From CAZIUL01 sp964542475 (GTDB taxonomy: Bacteria > Planctomycetota > B15-G4 > CAYZWU01), in the NCBI GenBank assembly GCA_964542475.1, contig CAZIUL010000021.1, positions 5,438-69,437 on the forward strand: 64,000 nucleotides of DNA, given 5' to 3'. Below are positions 24,431 through 33,663 of this stretch, one piece after another (position 1 is the stretch's first letter; every line of letters starts with the position of its first letter). The translations under genes and the position numbers were made by a program. The notes beneath the pieces are model-generated. The model saw only the letters and a program-made list of their open reading frames with translations. It made no database searches and had not been told where the DNA came from.

Positions 24431-25285
24431 ATGAACACAGCTGTCAAGGCGCCAAAAAGAACGAGTAATAAGAAAACAAACCTCAAAACAACAAAAAAAA
24501 GGGGGCGTGGAAAAAAGAGCTCTGACAGCAAATTCGATGAGGTTTGGCAAACCTACAAGAAAACAAAAGACGAAAATCTCAGAAACATCCTCATTGAAAA
24601 GTACATGCCCCTCGTGAAGTATATTTCCGAAAGGCTTCTTCTCACGCTCCCAAAATCGATCGAGCGCGATGATCTCATCTCGGCGGGGGTTTTTGGGCTT
24701 ATCGACGCCATTGACGGTTATGACCTGGAAAGAGGAATCAAGTTCAAAACGTACTGCACGACCAGGATTCGCGGATCTATCCTTGATGAACTCAGATCGC
24801 AGGACTGGGTCCCGCGTCTTGTAAGGCTCAAGGCCCACCAGATCAACAAAACCCTGAAAACCCTCGAAAAACAGCATGGCCGCGAGCCCACGAATTACGA
24901 GATGTCAAAAGCGCTCGGGATTTCCATGGACGATTACGGCGATATGCTTGAAGAGTCCTCCCCGAAGATCATGTACTCGCTCAGTGACAAATGCGACGAA
25001 AACAACAGCGAGGAGTCCATTGAAAAGGCTGACATGATCGAGGACAGGAACAGCATCAACCCCGTTGAAAACCTCAACCAGAAGGACATCCTGCTCGCGG
25101 TCACGAACTCTTTATCCAGGAAAGAGAAGCTGATCATCATCATGTACTACTACGAAGGCCTGACCATGAGGGAGATCGGCAACATCCTGAGCCTCACCGA
25201 GTCGAGAGTCTGCCAGATTCACTCCAACATAATGTCGAAGCTGAAACTGCACCTGGAGAAGATTAAAAAGAAGCTGCTTCTCTGA
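24431..25285 (+). CDS. RNA polymerase sigma factor, FliA/WhiG (sigma28) type
   Basis: A 284-residue alternative sigma factor. After a lysine-rich tail of about 32 residues come region 2 (KYMPLVKYISERL, DLISAGVFGLIDAIDGYD, FKTYCTTRIRGSILDELRSQDW), region 3 (QHGREPTNYEMSKALGIS) and region 4 (LSRKEKLIIIMYYYEGLTMREIG with ESRVCQIHS). The RIRGSILDELR and DWVPR motifs are typical of the FliA/WhiG group, which controls flagellar or developmental genes. No flagellar gene or anti-sigma factor is in the window, so its regulon is unknown. A strong ribosome-binding site GGAGGAGA precedes the ATG. The basic N-terminal tail is unusual for the group. Confidence 0.92.
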   Translation: MNTAVKAPKRTSNKKTNLKTTKKRGRGKKSSDSKFDEVWQTYKKTKDENLRNILIEKYMPLVKYISERLLLTLPKSIERDDLISAGVFGLIDAIDGYDLERGIKFKTYCTTRIRGSILDELRSQDWVPRLVRLKAHQINKTLKTLEKQHGREPTNYEMSKALGISMDDYGDMLEESSPKIMYSLSDKCDENNSEESIEKADMIEDRNSINPVENLNQKDILLAVTNSLSRKEKLIIIMYYYEGLTMREIGNILSLTESRVCQIHSNIMSKLKLHLEKIKKKLLL

Positions 25286-25420
25286 TCTTATCCAGGCAGC
25301 GGGCCCGTTGTTTTATAGAAGGGATGCCCCGTCTTTTTTGAAGAAAAAGCGGATTCTCGCGCATAGAATGGGCGCGAACGACAGATCCTTTGCCTGCTGC
25401 AGTTTTGGACCATCCGGGTA

Positions 25421-26224
25421 ATGAACAAAAAAGAGAGGCTCGACCCGAAACAGATTAAGGAACGCCTGAACAGTGATCACTTCATCCGGAAAATTCAGGT
25501 TCTGGATGTTGTGGACTCCACCAACACCCGGCTTGTGTCATCAGCGAAAAACGGCTCATCCGGCCCCGGGACTCTTCTCGCCGCTGAAGAACAGACAGCG
25601 GGCAAGGGCCGCATGGAACACTCATGGCATTCCACCCCCTACGAGTCGCTTACATTTTCATTCCTTTGCGAAAACCGGTTTCCGAAAAAACCCGGCTGGA
25701 TCACGTTGGGCGCCGCCATGTCGGTCGTTTGGGCTGTAGACAGGCTTCTTGGCAGATCAACGCGCCTGAAGTGGCCCAACGATGTCTACGCAAACGGGAA
25801 AAAGCTTGCCGGTGTCCTGGCACAAGCGTTTCATATGCCTGAGGGTCCGCTGGTGGTTGTGGGGATCGGAATCAACGTGAACTCCACCCCCGAAAGCCTT
25901 TCTGATGCGGGCGACCACGCCCCTGCCTGTTTGCGGGATATCGAAAACAAGCCTGTCGACCGCTCCGCACTGCTGGCGGAAATCCTGAACGCCATGGACG
26001 AAATCCTGAAACGGTTTGCCCTGAAAGAAACCGATTTCCTCGTGGAAGCTCTCAGAGAGTGCTCCCTTCTGCTTGGAACTTCGGCGGTTTTCGAGTGGAA
26101 AAACGTCGAATACACGGGGAAAATACTGGATCACACCGATAACCTCGGAATCCTGCTTCAGACGAGTGCTGGAACTGTTGTGCTGCCCGGAGAAACATCA
26201 AAGCTTGTTCGTTTCTCGTTCTGA
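25421..26224 (+). CDS. birA: Biotin--[acetyl-CoA-carboxylase] ligase, without repressor domain
   Basis: A 267-residue biotin protein ligase that activates biotin with ATP and attaches it to the carboxyl-carrier protein of acetyl-CoA carboxylase and similar enzymes. It has VDSTNTRL, the adenylate-binding TAGKGRMEHSWHS, the conserved RLKWPNDVYANGKKLAGVL, GIGINVN and a C-terminal SH3-like domain. The N-terminal winged-helix DNA-binding domain of E. coli BirA is missing, so it is a ligase only and not the bio repressor. The ribosome-binding site before the ATG is weak. Half of a family-A repeat lies 48 bp past the stop. Confidence 0.94.
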   Translation: MNKKERLDPKQIKERLNSDHFIRKIQVLDVVDSTNTRLVSSAKNGSSGPGTLLAAEEQTAGKGRMEHSWHSTPYESLTFSFLCENRFPKKPGWITLGAAMSVVWAVDRLLGRSTRLKWPNDVYANGKKLAGVLAQAFHMPEGPLVVVGIGINVNSTPESLSDAGDHAPACLRDIENKPVDRSALLAEILNAMDEILKRFALKETDFLVEALRECSLLLGTSAVFEWKNVEYTGKILDHTDNLGILLQTSAGTVVLPGETSKLVRFSF

Positions 26225-26272
26225 TTTCGCAATGATACCGGAACTGAACCGAAGCTCCATCCCCCCTTACAG

Positions 26273-26350
26273 AGGATCGTCTCCTGGCATGAAACGCAGC
26301 CACAGTGCAGTTTACGGTGCCGCAGCAGAAGATGAAATAAGCGGGCTAAC
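26273..26350 (-). repeat. Palindromic dispersed repeat, family A, half copy
   Basis: 78 bp matching, on the minus strand, the left half of copies 1 and 2, from the outer end (TTAGCCCGCTTATTTCAT) to the centre (AGGAGACGATCCT). It stops just where the inner hairpin would turn. It lies between birA and the convergent zinc-ribbon gene. Confidence 0.85.
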
Positions 26351-26376
26351 CCCGGCAGGGCTTCAAACCGCGGAGT

Positions 26377-26940
26377 TCATGAGGGTTCTTGCGGCGGGGC
26401 GCCTTGTTGAGCATTGGTAATCACATCTCGCAGCTCGCTTATTTCCATACCGCTGTCAAGGTCGGCATCCAGAAAACCTCCCAGCTTGTCGCGAAGGATG
26501 ATTATATCCTCGTCCTCAACAAGAGGCGCTTTGACCATGATAACAGGTGTGCCCTTCTTCTCCTGGACAGCCATGAAATCCTGGCCCTTTTCAGTAACAA
26601 AGTCCTTGAGGCGCAGATAACGCTTCCTGATCAGGATAAGCGCGATGAAGTAGGCGAGCTCGATGATCTCTTGTTCATCCACATCGAGCATCTTGTAAAG
26701 AAGCTCGCGCAGCACCTCGAAATTCACGGTTCTCTTGGCCGGTGCGGATTCAGGCATCTTTGTCCGCCAAAAGACCTTGCTTTCGGCTTCCTCATCGGAC
26801 TCGAAACATGCTTGGCAGTAATCCGATCTATGGATGGAGGTGTTCTTTATCTCGACACTGGAGAAATAAGTTTCCTTGTCATCGAAAGGCTTGCGGCATC
26901 TGTGACACTCTTCGCCCGGACGTCCTATGTTCCAATCCAT
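26377..26940 (-). CDS. Uncharacterised protein with N-terminal zinc-ribbon-like CxxC motifs
   Basis: A 187-residue soluble protein that I do not recognise as a named family. The N-terminus has CHRCRKPF and, about 28 residues later, YCQACF, a four-cysteine zinc-ribbon pattern. The middle (LLYKMLDVDEQEIIELAYFIALILIRKRYLRLKDF) is strongly helical and hydrophobic but flanked by charges, so more likely packed than membrane-spanning. The rest is acidic and ends in a proline-rich tail. It starts 18 bp after the stop of the HEAT-repeat lipoprotein gene, so the two are probably one operon. A role in metal-dependent protein contacts is possible but unsupported. Confidence 0.75.
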   Translation of the reverse strand: MDWNIGRPGEECHRCRKPFDDKETYFSSVEIKNTSIHRSDYCQACFESDEEAESKVFWRTKMPESAPAKRTVNFEVLRELLYKMLDVDEQEIIELAYFIALILIRKRYLRLKDFVTEKGQDFMAVQEKKGTPVIMVKAPLVEDEDIIILRDKLGGFLDADLDSGMEISELRDVITNAQQGAPPQEPS

Positions 26941-26958
26941 TTTCGATTCCAGTTCGTC

Positions 26959-27681
26959 TTATTGATCCGTCAGTAAAAATCCCAGGGACTTCTTTGCAAT
27001 GTACGCCACCGAAACGTCTTTGTCATCGCACGCAATCTTCAACGCCTGGACAACATCCGTTCGCCTGGGCCCTCTGTAGCTTCCAAGCACATCCGCTGCG
27101 CTCGCCCGAACCTCCCATTCATAAGCGCCGTGCAGGATCATCATAATCAGATCCAGCGATCTTGGATCGTCCATCTTCGAAAGCACCCGCACAACTCTTC
27201 GCTGACAAAGAACATGCTCGCCCGGACCCTCATTTTCGAAAAAACCGTTTAGATCCTCGAACACTGCCGTGTGCGCCAGAACCTCCGTGTATGGGATTAC
27301 AACAGTCTCGTCCTTCATCTTTTTAATACGCTGCAGCATGGGAGGCACAACAATCCTGCCCAGGCTTTTGAGCTCTTCAGCCGGTCGAATCCATCCGGGC
27401 TCGGGGTTGCCGAAACTATCCATTCTCGGGCGCGCCGCGTTCGCCTTGATATCGAGAAGCAGAAGATCTATCAGGCACATCCTCTCGTTCTCTCCGAGGG
27501 CAACCCACTCCGCCTTTGCATCCGGCCAGTCCGGACTGTGTTTGCGGTAGAGCTCCCAGCGATTGAGAAGCAATTTCGCTTCCCCGGGAGGGATCCTGGG
27601 TGTAGATGAACACCCCGCTTGAAGGAACAGCAGTGCCGCGGCAATCAATAAAAGAAACAGAAACGGTGCGTTAGGCTTCAT
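26959..27681 (-). CDS. HEAT-repeat lipoprotein
   Basis: About 240 residues. A lipoprotein signal (FLFLLLIAAALLFLQAGCSS) places it in the cell envelope, and the C-terminal half shows HEAT-type helical repeats (YEWEVRASAADVLGSYRG, DKDVSVAYIAKKSLGFLL). Such repeats are protein-binding scaffolds. The ATG at 27681 is chosen because GGAG stands 8 bp before it and the signal peptide begins there; a few codons of open frame lie upstream. It is the first gene of a two-gene operon with the zinc-ribbon protein and is divergent from dnaE across about 300 bp. Its function is unknown. Confidence 0.8.
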   Translation of the reverse strand: MKPNAPFLFLLLIAAALLFLQAGCSSTPRIPPGEAKLLLNRWELYRKHSPDWPDAKAEWVALGENERMCLIDLLLLDIKANAARPRMDSFGNPEPGWIRPAEELKSLGRIVVPPMLQRIKKMKDETVVIPYTEVLAHTAVFEDLNGFFENEGPGEHVLCQRRVVRVLSKMDDPRSLDLIMMILHGAYEWEVRASAADVLGSYRGPRRTDVVQALKIACDDKDVSVAYIAKKSLGFLLTDQ

Positions 27682-27983
27682 GTTCGACACTCCAGCCGGC
27701 ACAGGCGCGGAACCTCAAAAGCAGAAAGAGAAAACACGGCAAATCCGCGCCAGGCGAAAACCCGAAGGGCTCTCGCTCAGTCAAGACAACAGGCTGCCGC
27801 AAAGAAATAATCTTAACACGTTGTCACGCCAGAAGCATTATTATATTCTTGCGAGCAGTTGCTCCGGACCAACAAGTAGCATGCTCTTTTTCACTGTTGG
27901 CCGAGGTTCCACGGTGTTGTGTACAGGATTGTCGCAGCCTCTTCAAAACAGTATTCAGTCTACTCGTTTAACGTTGCATCGAT
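27682..27983. other. Divergent intergenic region between HEAT lipoprotein and dnaE
   Basis: 302 bp without a gene. On the plus strand TTGTCA (27821) is followed after 15 bp by TATATT (27842), a possible though short-spaced dnaE promoter. No convincing promoter is seen for the minus-strand operon, and no ribosome-binding site of usual strength precedes dnaE. Confidence 0.4.
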
Positions 27984-30900
27984 ATGAGTTTTGTTCATCT
28001 TCATGTCCATAGCCACTTCTCATTGCTCGACGGATGTATTCACCACAAGAACCTGGTCCAAAAGGCCGCTTCACTCGGGATGCCCGCGCTGGCATTGACG
28101 GACCATGGATCCCTTTTCGGAGCGATAGAGTTCTACAAGGAAGCGGAGAGGGCGGGTATCAAGCCGATCATCGGTATTGAGGCGTATGTCACCGAACGAT
28201 CACGGTTCGAAAAGAAACACAGCGGCAGGACAGTAAAAAACCACCATCTCACCCTGCTTGCCAGGAACGAGGAAGGGTACAGGAACCTGATCAGGCTCTC
28301 CTCGAAGTCCTTTCTCGAGGGTTTCTACTACAAGCCCAGGGCTGATGTCGAGCTCCTGGCCGAGCATTCCGGCGGGCTAATCGCTCTTTCGGGCTGCCTG
28401 GGCGGCGCCATCCCGCAGCAGCTCATGGCAAATGACATGAACACCGCCGAAAAACTGGCTCTTCAGCACAAGGACTGGTTCGGAGACGGTAACTTCTTTC
28501 TGGAGATCATGAGAACGGGGTTGCCCGGCCAGGAGGAGATCAACCAACTCATAATTGAACTGGGCAGGAAAACGGATATCCCGCTTGTCGCCACAAACGA
28601 CGTTCACTACCTGGAACAAAGCGACCACCAGGTTCATGATGTCATGCTTTGCATCAACACAGGCCATACGTTAAGCGATCAGAAAAGGATGAAGATGGAG
28701 ACCGACCAGTTCTACTTTCGCACAGCGGAAGAGATGGCCGATCTTTTTAACGACATCCCGCAAGCCCTCGAAAACACCGTCCGAATAGCGGACGGCTGCA
28801 ACCTCAAGCTCGAATTCGGCCAGTATCACCTTCCCGAATTCAAACCCGAAAACGGGGATAACCCGGAAGGATACCTAAGGAAGCTCTGTTCCGAGGGTGC
28901 AAAGAACCGTTTCGATAAACCGTCCCGGGAGATAAGGGACAGGCTCGATTTGGAGCTCGATGTAATCATATCCATGGGATTTGCCTCATACTTTCTCATC
29001 GTATGGGATATGATCAAGTTCGCAAAAAGCAACAATGTTCCCGTGGGGCCGGGACGAGGCTCCGCCGCCGGATCGCTAGTGGCATACTGCCTCGAAATCA
29101 CGAACGTAAACCCACTCGATTACGGCCTGATCTTTGAGCGTTTTCTCAACTCATCCAGGATATCCATGCCCGACATCGATATCGATTTCTGCAGGAACGG
29201 CAGGGAGCGGGTGATCCGATACGTCCAGGAAAAGTACGGGAAATCGAGCGTCTGCCAGATAGTCACCTTCGGCACCATGGCTGCACGCGCGGCTATCCGC
29301 GATGCCGGCCGTGTGCTGGGTATCGAGCTTCAGAAAGTGGATGGAATCGCAAAAAAAATCCCGTCGATCCCCGGAACAAAGCTCAAGGACGCACTTGAAA
29401 ACGATCCGGAGCTGAAAAAGCTCCGCGACACCGAACCGGAAATCAAAAAGCTGTTCGAAATATCCTCGAAGATTGAAGGGCTCAACCGCCACGCATCGAC
29501 GCACGCGGCAGGCGTTGTGATAACCGATAAGCCGCTCGTGGAATATGTCCCTCTTTGCAGGGTTCAGAACGAGATCAACACGCAGTACCAGATGACAGCG
29601 CTGGAAGATATAGGCCTGCTCAAGATGGATTTTCTCGGGCTCAAGAACCTCACAATACTCGACAAGACCGTTGCTCTCATCAAAGAAACAACGGGGCAGA
29701 AGGTGAACCTCGCCGAACTGTCTTTTGATGACCCGAAAACATACGAGCTGCTTCAGAGCGGCAGGACACTGGGTATTTTTCAGCTCGAATCGGAAGGTAT
29801 GAGCAACCTGATTGTGAGGCTCAAGCCCGACACCTTCGAGGACATAATCGCGCTCCTTGCCCTGTACAGACCCGGCCCTCTCAACAGCGGAATGGTCGAC
29901 AGCTACGTGAACAGAAAGCATGGGATCGAGAGGGTCGACTACCTTCACCCTTCTCTTGAGGAGGTGCTCGAGGAAACATACGGTGTTATCGTATACCAGG
30001 AACAGGTGATGCAGATAGCCAACATCCTGTCCGGTTTTTCCATGAACGATGCTGATTCACTCAGAAAGGCCATGGGAAAGAAAAAGGTTGAGGTCATGGT
30101 CCGTTTCCGAGACATGTTCATCGACGGTGCAGTGTCGAAGGGTGTCGGGCGTGAAAAGGCGTCCAACATCTACGACAAGATCGAATTTTTCGCGGGGTAT
30201 GGATTCAACAAGTCCCACTCCACTGCTTACGGCATCATTACATATCATACGGCCTATCTCAAGACACACTACCCCATACAGTATATGGCCTCGCTCATGA
30301 CCTGCGACGCGTCCGATTCCGATAAGGTTGCGGAATACATTCAGGAGTGCGAACTGATGGACATCCAGGTCCTTGTGCCGGACTTCAACGAAAGCGATCA
30401 TGATTTCTCGATCAGCGGCAGCGCAATCCGTTTCGGACTCAGCGCGATCAAGGGGATCGGCAACAAAGCCATAGAATCGATAATCGACTCAAGGCGGAGG
30501 TGCGGCGGATTCAGGTCGATTCAGCACATGCTCACGGAAGTGGACCTTAAAGCGGTAAACAAGACAGCTATCGAAGCGCTGATCAAGGCGGGTGCTTTCG
30601 ATTCGAGCGAGAATCCCAGAGCCGCGCTCTACCAGCTTGGGGAAGGCCTGATCAGATGGGCGGCTGGTGTGCAGGCAGACAGGCTGTCAGGGCAGAAAGG
30701 CCTGTTCGGGAAAAACAACGGAGAGATGGAAATTGTCATCCCGGACAACATCGAGGAGTGGGAAGAGAACGAAAAACTCGCTCATGAAAAGAAAGCGCTT
30801 GGATTTATAATCTCCGTTAACCCCCTGAAAGAAGACAGGGAGCTTCTTGGGGCCGTGGTTCCATTGACCGCTGAGAAAGCATGCGAACTCAAGGACGGAA

Positions 30901-31421
30901 CAACAGCGGTCTTCGGAGGAACGGTTTCAGACCTCAGAACGCTCATCCCCAAAAAGGGACGCAAGAACAGAAAAAAAATGGCCATGTTCAAGATACGGAC
31001 CATGGATGGAACCATGTCCTGCGTGGCCTTCTCAAAAGAGTACGAAAAATACGAACAGCTCTTGCATGGTGAACATCTCCTCGTTTTCGAGGGAAGCCTG
31101 GACAATAGCCAAAAAGGAATCAAACCTTCTCTCAAAACCACATGCGTTTACACCCTTGATGAATATATACGAGCGCGTTTTTCCATGCTTATCCTCCGGC
31201 TCGGCTCGGCCGATGAAGTGAGCGAGAAGCTAATAGGCGAAATCAAGAGGGCTGCAGAGGAGTTCAGTGGTTCCGGAAAACTGCTTTTCTGTTTCGAAAG
31301 CAAAGGTGAAAAGCCCTATTCCGTCAAGGCCGGCCCCCGCTTCAACATCGAAATCAGCGAAGCATCCATCCGAAGGTTCGATGACATTCTGGGTCCGGGG
31401 AGAGTTGGGGTTCGGTGGTGA
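27984..31421 (+). CDS. dnaE: DNA polymerase III alpha subunit
   Basis: A 1145-residue replicative polymerase, close to the usual proteobacterial length. It opens with a PHP domain (HLHVHSHFSLLDG, ALTDHGSLFGAIEFYKEAE). The palm carries MPDIDIDF at residues 395-402, holding two catalytic aspartates, and LLKMDFLGLKNL holding the third. The thumb and fingers follow, with FNKSHSTAYG. Next come the helix-hairpin-helix region (IKGIGNKAIESI) and an OB fold (VFGGTVSDLRTL). It builds the bulk of the chromosome together with the sliding clamp. Its usual partners (dnaN, holB) are not here. It is convergent with the ribosomal cluster, with a hairpin at 31478-31504 in the gap. Confidence 0.97.
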   Translation: MSFVHLHVHSHFSLLDGCIHHKNLVQKAASLGMPALALTDHGSLFGAIEFYKEAERAGIKPIIGIEAYVTERSRFEKKHSGRTVKNHHLTLLARNEEGYRNLIRLSSKSFLEGFYYKPRADVELLAEHSGGLIALSGCLGGAIPQQLMANDMNTAEKLALQHKDWFGDGNFFLEIMRTGLPGQEEINQLIIELGRKTDIPLVATNDVHYLEQSDHQVHDVMLCINTGHTLSDQKRMKMETDQFYFRTAEEMADLFNDIPQALENTVRIADGCNLKLEFGQYHLPEFKPENGDNPEGYLRKLCSEGAKNRFDKPSREIRDRLDLELDVIISMGFASYFLIVWDMIKFAKSNNVPVGPGRGSAAGSLVAYCLEITNVNPLDYGLIFERFLNSSRISMPDIDIDFCRNGRERVIRYVQEKYGKSSVCQIVTFGTMAARAAIRDAGRVLGIELQKVDGIAKKIPSIPGTKLKDALENDPELKKLRDTEPEIKKLFEISSKIEGLNRHASTHAAGVVITDKPLVEYVPLCRVQNEINTQYQMTALEDIGLLKMDFLGLKNLTILDKTVALIKETTGQKVNLAELSFDDPKTYELLQSGRTLGIFQLESEGMSNLIVRLKPDTFEDIIALLALYRPGPLNSGMVDSYVNRKHGIERVDYLHPSLEEVLEETYGVIVYQEQVMQIANILSGFSMNDADSLRKAMGKKKVEVMVRFRDMFIDGAVSKGVGREKASNIYDKIEFFAGYGFNKSHSTAYGIITYHTAYLKTHYPIQYMASLMTCDASDSDKVAEYIQECELMDIQVLVPDFNESDHDFSISGSAIRFGLSAIKGIGNKAIESIIDSRRRCGGFRSIQHMLTEVDLKAVNKTAIEALIKAGAFDSSENPRAALYQLGEGLIRWAAGVQADRLSGQKGLFGKNNGEMEIVIPDNIEEWEENEKLAHEKKALGFIISVNPLKEDRELLGAVVPLTAEKACELKDGTTAVFGGTVSDLRTLIPKKGRKNRKKMAMFKIRTMDGTMSCVAFSKEYEKYEQLLHGEHLLVFEGSLDNSQKGIKPSLKTTCVYTLDEYIRARFSMLILRLGSADEVSEKLIGEIKRAAEEFSGSGKLLFCFESKGEKPYSVKAGPRFNIEISEASIRRFDDILGPGRVGVRW

Positions 31422-31472
31422 TGGAAAGAAGAAGAGGAAGAGAACCACGGATGAACACGGGTTAACCTGGAA

Positions 31473-31509
31473 AATTAAAACCGCGCACAAGCATGGCGCG
31501 GTTTGAATT
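31473..31509. terminator. Terminator between dnaE and rplQ, likely bidirectional
   Basis: A perfect 9-bp stem, AAACCGCGC with GCGCGGTTT around a 9-nt loop, extended by A/T-rich pairs on the outside. On the minus strand it is followed by T-rich sequence, so it is placed to end the whole ribosomal cluster. It can also stop dnaE transcription from the other side. Confidence 0.78.
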
Positions 31510-31534
31510 TCATCTGTCTTTCAGGATCTTGCTG

Positions 31535-31927
31535 CTATTTGCCTCCCCCGGAACTTCCCTCCTCTTGTTCATATCCAACAAGTTCGAATATTGCCTGCTT
31601 GCCGTTGTCACCAAGCCGAGGCTTTGCAAGCTTGAGTATTCTTGTGTATCCACCGCTCCGGTCCACGTACCTCGGGCCGATCTCATCGAAAAGCTTTTTC
31701 AGAACCGTTTTATCCTGTATGGTCCTGGCGGCTTTCCGGATGTTATGAAGCGACTTGTTTCTTGCCATGGTGATCAGTTTTTCGGCATGAGGACGGTACT
31801 CCTTAGCCTTTGGCAAGGTTGTGACTATTCTGCCCTTGTCGAAAAGCGCAGTTAGCAGGTTTCTTTTCAAGGCGGTGCGGTGCGATGTATTCCTGCCAAG
31901 TTTACGCCCGCGTATCTTGTGTCTCAT
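31535..31927 (-). CDS. rplQ: 50S ribosomal protein L17
   Basis: A 130-residue L17, the last gene of the ribosomal cluster. It begins MRHKIRGRKLGRNTSHRTAL and has the family's ITMARNKSLHNIRKA and GYTRILKLAKPRLGD. L17 binds 23S rRNA near the exit tunnel. It starts 9 bp after the rpoA stop, the usual alpha-operon end. The tail is short and Gly/Ser-rich (EQEEGSSGGGK). The terminator lies about 30 bp past its stop. Confidence 0.98.
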   Translation of the reverse strand: MRHKIRGRKLGRNTSHRTALKRNLLTALFDKGRIVTTLPKAKEYRPHAEKLITMARNKSLHNIRKAARTIQDKTVLKKLFDEIGPRYVDRSGGYTRILKLAKPRLGDNGKQAIFELVGYEQEEGSSGGGK

Positions 31928-31936
31928 CGAAAAACC

Positions 31937-32938
31937 TCAGCTCATACTTTCCAGGTCCATGCCCAGGGAAATTTCAAGATCGCTCAGTTTCTTTTTAATC
32001 TCCCTGAGGGATGTCTTTCCAAAATTTCTTACCTTTAGCAGATCCGATTCGGACCGCTTAACCAGATCGCCGATAGACTTCAGTCCCACAGCGTCCAGAC
32101 AGTTCTTCGCCCGAACCGAAAGATCGAGCTCGTCGATCGATTTGGACAGGAGAGCCGCCATATGGTTTATCTTCTCATCTTCTTCAGCTTCTTCCTCATC
32201 CTCGATCTCGTCAGCAGGTGCATCACGATCGAGCCGGTTGTAGTGTACAAACGGATTCAGGTGCTTTCTGTATATTTTCGAGGCATCAACCAAAGCCATT
32301 TCCGGTGAAATCGTGCCGTCCGTCCAGATCTCCAGGAGAAGTTTGTCGTAATTAGTGATCTTGCCGACTCGTGTATCCTCGATGTTGTACCTTACCCGCA
32401 TGACCGGAGAAAAGTTCGCGTCGATGGATATAACTCCAAGTTCATGACCGTTGACTTCGTTTTCCTCGGCGGTCACGTAACCTCTACCCGGTTTGGCTTC
32501 GATCTCCATCTTGAGGGAAGCGTCCTTGTCGGTAATCGTTGCGATCACTCCTTCGGGGTTGAGTATTTCCGTGTCACCCGGAGTTTGAATGTCCTTTCCG
32601 GTCACCACACATTCTCCTGAACGATCAATCGTCAAACCGATCGGATCGTTTCCATGCCCTTTAATCAGGACCTTCTTCAGGTTCAACACAATGTCCGTAA
32701 TGTCTTCCAGAACACCGGGAATTGTGGTGAATTCGTGCAACACACCGTCAATCTTTACTGATGTAACGGCATAGCCTTCGATGGAAGACAGGAGCACTCG
32801 GCGAAGGCCGTTGCCTATGGTGTTCCCAAAGCCTCTCTCAAAAGGCTCGATTATGAACTTTCCATATTCAGCGGTTAAAGTTTCTTCATCTATCTCCACC
32901 GATGATGGAAGTTCGAAATTACGCCACCTTATTCTCAT
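31937..32938 (-). CDS. rpoA: RNA polymerase alpha subunit
   Basis: A 333-residue alpha subunit. The N-terminal domain (KFIIEPFERGFGNTIGNGLR, SSIEGYAVTSVKIDG) makes the dimer that holds beta and beta prime. The C-terminal domain (LDLSVRAKNCLDAVGLKS, then LLKVRNFGKTSLREIK) binds UP elements and activators. The linker between them is unusually acidic (DEIEDEEEAEEDEK). It lies between rpsD and rplQ in the usual alpha-operon order, 43 bp after rpsD. Confidence 0.98.
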   Translation of the reverse strand: MRIRWRNFELPSSVEIDEETLTAEYGKFIIEPFERGFGNTIGNGLRRVLLSSIEGYAVTSVKIDGVLHEFTTIPGVLEDITDIVLNLKKVLIKGHGNDPIGLTIDRSGECVVTGKDIQTPGDTEILNPEGVIATITDKDASLKMEIEAKPGRGYVTAEENEVNGHELGVISIDANFSPVMRVRYNIEDTRVGKITNYDKLLLEIWTDGTISPEMALVDASKIYRKHLNPFVHYNRLDRDAPADEIEDEEEAEEDEKINHMAALLSKSIDELDLSVRAKNCLDAVGLKSIGDLVKRSESDLLKVRNFGKTSLREIKKKLSDLEISLGMDLESMS

Positions 32939-32981
32939 CCGCTCTATCCTCCCAAGCGGGTTACCGCAGGATTTTCGGTTA

Positions 32982-33608
32982 TTATCTCGACATCAACTCG
33001 ACAATCAACTGCTCTTCTATTTCAAAAGTAACATGCTCACGCTTGGGCATGTCCGTGACCGATCCTCCAAACTGGCTCTCATCAAGCTCCAGCCAGGGAG
33101 GGATGCCCTTGTTCTTGTTGTACTCTATGGCAGACTGCACCGCTTTCCTGGTGCCCTCCTTGTCCGCCGCGCCTACCTTGTCCCCGGGTTTGACCAACGC
33201 CGACGGGATGTCGCACTTCTTCTTGTTGAGCATAAAATGGCCATGCGCGATCATCTGCCGTGCATGACGTCTCGACCTGGTGAGCCCAAGGCTGAAAACA
33301 ACATTGTCCAGCCTTCTTTCCAGAATCACGAGCAGGGCCTCTCCTGTATTTCCACGAATACGAGCCGCTTTTTTCATGTAAATCCGGAACTGATCGTCAT
33401 GAACACCATAGTACCTCTTGGCCTTCTGTTTCTCCCTGAGCCTGATCCTGTACTCGGACGGACGGCCCCGTGTCCATGTGTGCATGCCCGGCTGGTAGTT
33501 TCTGTTCTGTATCGCACATTTGGCCGTGTCGCAACGCTGGCCTTTCAGATACAGTTTTGTAGCTTCCCGCCTGCAAAGCTTGCAGGCACCCTTGTCCTTT
33601 TTCGCCAT
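32982..33608 (-). CDS. rpsD: 30S ribosomal protein S4, zinc-binding form
   Basis: A 208-residue S4, an early 16S rRNA binder important for decoding accuracy. The N-terminus keeps a four-cysteine motif, CKLC near residues 9-12, then CDTAKC near 26-31, which marks the zinc-binding form. The S4 RNA-binding domain follows (LERRLDNVVFSLGL, ARQMIAHGHFMLN). In many bacteria S4 also represses its own operon, and its order here (rpsM, rpsK, rpsD, rpoA) is the standard one. Confidence 0.98.
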   Translation of the reverse strand: MAKKDKGACKLCRREATKLYLKGQRCDTAKCAIQNRNYQPGMHTWTRGRPSEYRIRLREKQKAKRYYGVHDDQFRIYMKKAARIRGNTGEALLVILERRLDNVVFSLGLTRSRRHARQMIAHGHFMLNKKKCDIPSALVKPGDKVGAADKEGTRKAVQSAIEYNKNKGIPPWLELDESQFGGSVTDMPKREHVTFEIEEQLIVELMSR

Positions 33609-33663
33609 TCCCTAAACCCCGATCTCAAATGTCTCGGAGACAAACACAACATAAACACCCATC

